This document shows, piece by piece, positions 62,251-64,000 of a stretch of 64,000 bases of DNA. The stretch lies in NCBI GenBank assembly GCA_947487165.1, contig CANKWX010000009.1:1-64000 (forward strand), given 5' to 3'. A model generated the notes under the pieces. It was not told the DNA's origin and did no database searches. It saw nothing but the letters and a program-made list of their open reading frames with translations. Position 1 is the stretch's first letter; each line of letters starts with the position of its first letter. This stretch comes from Burkholderiales bacterium (GTDB lineage Bacteria > Pseudomonadota > Gammaproteobacteria > Burkholderiales > Burkholderiaceae_E). The position numbers and the translations under genes are program-made.

Positions 62251-63585
62251 TCAGGCAGCTTTTTTGGCGTGACCGTGATCGTCGTCATGGCCGTCGAAGA
62301 ACTGCTCATCTTCGGTCGAGCCTTTGAGGGCTGCGGTCGACGACTCGTTCTCGATGGTGGTGGTCACCGCATCGAAGTAGCCGGTACCGACTTCGCGCTG
62401 GTGCTTGACCGCGGTAAAGCCCTTGTCGGCGGCTGCGAATTCGGCTTCCTGCAACTCGACGAACGCGGTCATGTTGTCGCGAGCATAGCCATAGGCCAGG
62501 TTGAACATCGAGTAGTTCAGGCTGTGGAAGCCGGCCAGGGTGATGAACTGGAACTTGTAGCCCATCGCACCGAGTTCGCGCTGGAACTTGGCAATGGTCG
62601 AGGCGTCGAGGTTGCGCTTCCAGTTGAACGAGGGCGAGCAGTTGTAGGCCAGCATTTTGCCCGGGAACTGCTTCTGGATGGCTTCGGCGAACTGCTTGGC
62701 AAAGGCCAGATCGGGCTTGCCGGTTTCGCACCAGATCAGATCGGCATAAGGCGCATAGGCCAGGCCGCGCGAGATCGACTGCTCGATGCCAGGACGGGTG
62801 CGATAGAAGCCCTCGACCGTACGCTCACCGGTAATAAAAGGCTTGTCGTTGTCGTCGACATCGGAGGTGACCAGATCGGCGGCTTCGGCATCGGTACGAG
62901 CCAGCAGCACGGTGGGCGTGCCCATCACATCGGCCGCCAGACGGGCTGCGGTGAGCTTGGCAACCGCTTCACGCGAAGGCACCAGCACCTTGCCACCCAT
63001 GTGGCCGCATTTCTTCACGGCTGCCAGCTGGTCTTCGAAGTGAACGCCCGAGGCGCCGGCTTCGATCATGGCTTTCATCAGTTCGAAGGCATTGAGCACG
63101 CCGCCGAAACCGGCTTCGGCATCGGCCACGATCGGGGCGAAGTAGTCGGTATAGCCCTGCTCGCCCGGGTTTTTGCCTTCCATCCACTGAATCTGGTCAC
63201 AGCGCGTGAGTGCGTTGTTGATCTTCTTGACGACCTGCGGCACCGAGTTGATCGGATACAGCGACTGGTCGGGATACATCTCACCGGCGAGGTTGGCATC
63301 ACCTGCGACCTGCCAGCCCGACAGATAGATGGCTTTCAGGCCGGCCTTGACCTGCTGCATCGCCTGGTTGCCGGTGAGCGCGCCCAGCGAGTTCACGAAA
63401 GGCTCTTCGTTGATCAACTGCCAGAGTTTTTCGGAGCCACGCTTGGCCAGTGTGTGCTCGACCGCGACCGAACCGCGCAGACGCACGACGTCGGCAGCCG
63501 AATAGCTGCGCTTGATACCGCGCCAGCGGGGGTTATCGGACCACTCCTTCTGGAGCTTTTGGGCTTCGAGTTCACGTGATGACAT
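62251..63585 (-). CDS. aceA: Isocitrate lyase
   Basis: A 444-residue glyoxylate-shunt enzyme that splits isocitrate to succinate and glyoxylate. Signature KKCGHMGGK at 191-199 with catalytic Cys193; [54 protein letters not shown] and [14 protein letters not shown] also match. The length is typical of proteobacterial AceA. ATG 63585 is preceded by CCAGGAGTCC with 8-base spacing; an in-frame start 12 codons earlier has no such site. Monocistronic, with its own terminator. The C-terminal tail is His/Asp/Lys-rich ([14 protein letters not shown]), which is unusual. Confidence 0.96.
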   Translation of the reverse strand: MSSRELEAQKLQKEWSDNPRWRGIKRSYSAADVVRLRGSVAVEHTLAKRGSEKLWQLINEEPFVNSLGALTGNQAMQQVKAGLKAIYLSGWQVAGDANLAGEMYPDQSLYPINSVPQVVKKINNALTRCDQIQWMEGKNPGEQGYTDYFAPIVADAEAGFGGVLNAFELMKAMIEAGASGVHFEDQLAAVKKCGHMGGKVLVPSREAVAKLTAARLAADVMGTPTVLLARTDAEAADLVTSDVDDNDKPFITGERTVEGFYRTRPGIEQSISRGLAYAPYADLIWCETGKPDLAFAKQFAEAIQKQFPGKMLAYNCSPSFNWKRNLDASTIAKFQRELGAMGYKFQFITLAGFHSLNYSMFNLAYGYARDNMTAFVELQEAEFAAADKGFTAVKHQREVGTGYFDAVTTTIENESSTAALKGSTEDEQFFDGHDDDHGHAKKAA

Positions 63586-63733
63586 GCGAGGGACTCCTGG
63601 GTGATTGAAAGCGGCGGTCAATCTGCAATGACCATCCCGCTACCATAGCAACCTTGTGCTGCGTGGCAGCAGGCTTATGTCACAACAGGTAAACCCGGCA
63701 TTTCTTATACTTTTCAAATACTTGACAAGCTCG

Positions 63734-63812
63734 TTTCATATCGCGGTATTTGTGCTGACAGTATGAAATCGGCTTTTGGTGCAATGCGCGACCAATATTC
63801 CATATTGCGAAA
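63734..63812. promoter_or_regulatory. Repeated TTTCATAT-like boxes between aceA and DUF2256 gene
   Basis: Two similar 15-mers in the same direction, TTTCATATCGCGGTA at 63734-63748 and TTCCATATTGCGAAA at 63798-63812, 64 bp apart. TATGAAA at 63762-63768 adds an inverted copy of the core. They lie in the 256-bp divergent region, so they may be operators for aceA and/or the DUF2256 gene. By eye only. Confidence 0.4.
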
Positions 63813-63841
63813 CGATATTTTTGCCAATAGAAAATCGCGCT

Positions 63842-64000
63842 ATGGGTGAACCGAAGCAGTCCTTTCGCGGAAACAAGTCCGCGCTGCCCAGCAAACCCTG
63901 CCTGGCGTGCGGGCGACCGATGGCCTGGCGCAAGGCCTGGGCCAAGAACTGGGACGAGGTGAAGTACTGCTCGCAGCGTTGCCGCAGCAACAAAGCCAAG
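63842..64000 (+). CDS. DUF2256 small zinc-finger protein, partial
   Basis: 53 codons are visible and the frame is open at the window end. It shows the DUF2256 pattern: KSALPSKPCLACGRPMAWRKAWAKNWDEVKYCSQRCRSNK, with CxxC and CxxxC pairs for one zinc ion. The family is usually 50-60 residues, so the stop should lie just outside. Its function is unknown; in many genomes it is near cryptochrome/photolyase-like or DUF genes. Divergent from aceA. Confidence 0.88.
   Translation, partial: MGEPKQSFRGNKSALPSKPCLACGRPMAWRKAWAKNWDEVKYCSQRCRSNKAK

Noticed and set aside
62269-63579. 436-codon + strand opening opposite aceA
   Set aside because: Exact antisense of isocitrate lyase, which has all catalytic motifs and its own terminator.
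1-64000. tRNA, rRNA, CRISPR array or replication origin
   Set aside because: No cloverleaf, rRNA stretch, regularly spaced repeats or DnaA-box cluster noticed by eye.

Overview
The window reads as chromosomal DNA from a betaproteobacterium, probably Burkholderiales or a close relative. This rests on the high-GC codon use of the flanking housekeeping genes (a RelA-type ppGpp synthetase, MtfA, isocitrate lyase, a DUF2256 protein) and on a complete exosortase A (XrtA) exopolysaccharide locus. Family names and TIGRFAM numbers are from memory of motifs and gene order; no database search was run.

Layout. (1) 1-2.4 kb: relA (cut by the window edge) and divergent mtfA. (2) 2.6-10.3 kb: an EpsB-type sugar-phosphate transferase, the PrsK/PrsR two-component system and the PrsT TPR lipoprotein. 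(3) 10.5-21 kb: export lipoprotein, Wzz-like chain-length protein, tyrosine autokinase, outer-membrane barrel, ExeA-like ATPase, polysaccharide deacetylase and three glycosyltransferases, all on the + strand and tightly packed. (4) 21-30.3 kb: a markedly AT-richer stretch with a methyltransferase, a beta-helix lipoprotein, a GT2 enzyme, a 5'-damaged second methyltransferase and decayed IS5, IS3 (two kinds) and possibly IS110 transposases. (5) 30.3-37.8 kb, minus strand, mostly AT-rich: O-antigen-ligase-like protein, XrtA-EpsI exosortase, a formyltransferase-like/GINT1-like fusion, a flippase and a GT2. (6) 37.8-45.9 kb: an acyl/amide module with a minus arm (NadE-like synthetase, acyl carrier protein, acyl ligase, AsnB-like amidotransferase) and a divergent plus arm (KASIII-like protein lacking the catalytic His, second acyl carrier protein, GNAT, hexapeptide acetyltransferase). 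(7) 45.9-49.4 kb, minus strand: a GT4 and a WbpP/WbpO-like pair for UDP-GalNAc(A). (8) 49.7-61.8 kb, minus strand: a Tad/Flp pilus cluster with an FHA-TadA fusion, DUF192 and TPR inserts, two class III prepilin-like proteins, and no TadZ or prepilin peptidase. (9) 61.9-64 kb: a fossil regulator gene, aceA with a clear terminator, and a divergent DUF2256 gene.

How it fits together (inference). Regions 2-7 form one polysaccharide factory. Nucleotide sugars are made by the epimerase and dehydrogenase, the first sugar phosphate is loaded by the EpsB-type transferase, and the repeat is built by the glycosyltransferases. The flippase moves it, the ligase-like protein polymerises or ligates it, and the chain-length/kinase/export proteins send it out. 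The carrier-protein module probably makes an acyl or amide decoration that one of the acetyltransferase-like proteins places on the sugar. PrsK/PrsR and XrtA link this polymer to PEP-CTERM protein sorting, but no PEP-CTERM substrate is encoded here. The AT-rich middle with IS remnants looks like the exchangeable, strain-specific part.

The least described parts are the acyl/amide module, the formyltransferase/GINT1-like fusion, the unknown 220-residue protein of the Tad cluster, and the repeat/palindrome array in front of the export operon. I see no tRNA, rRNA, CRISPR array or replication origin.
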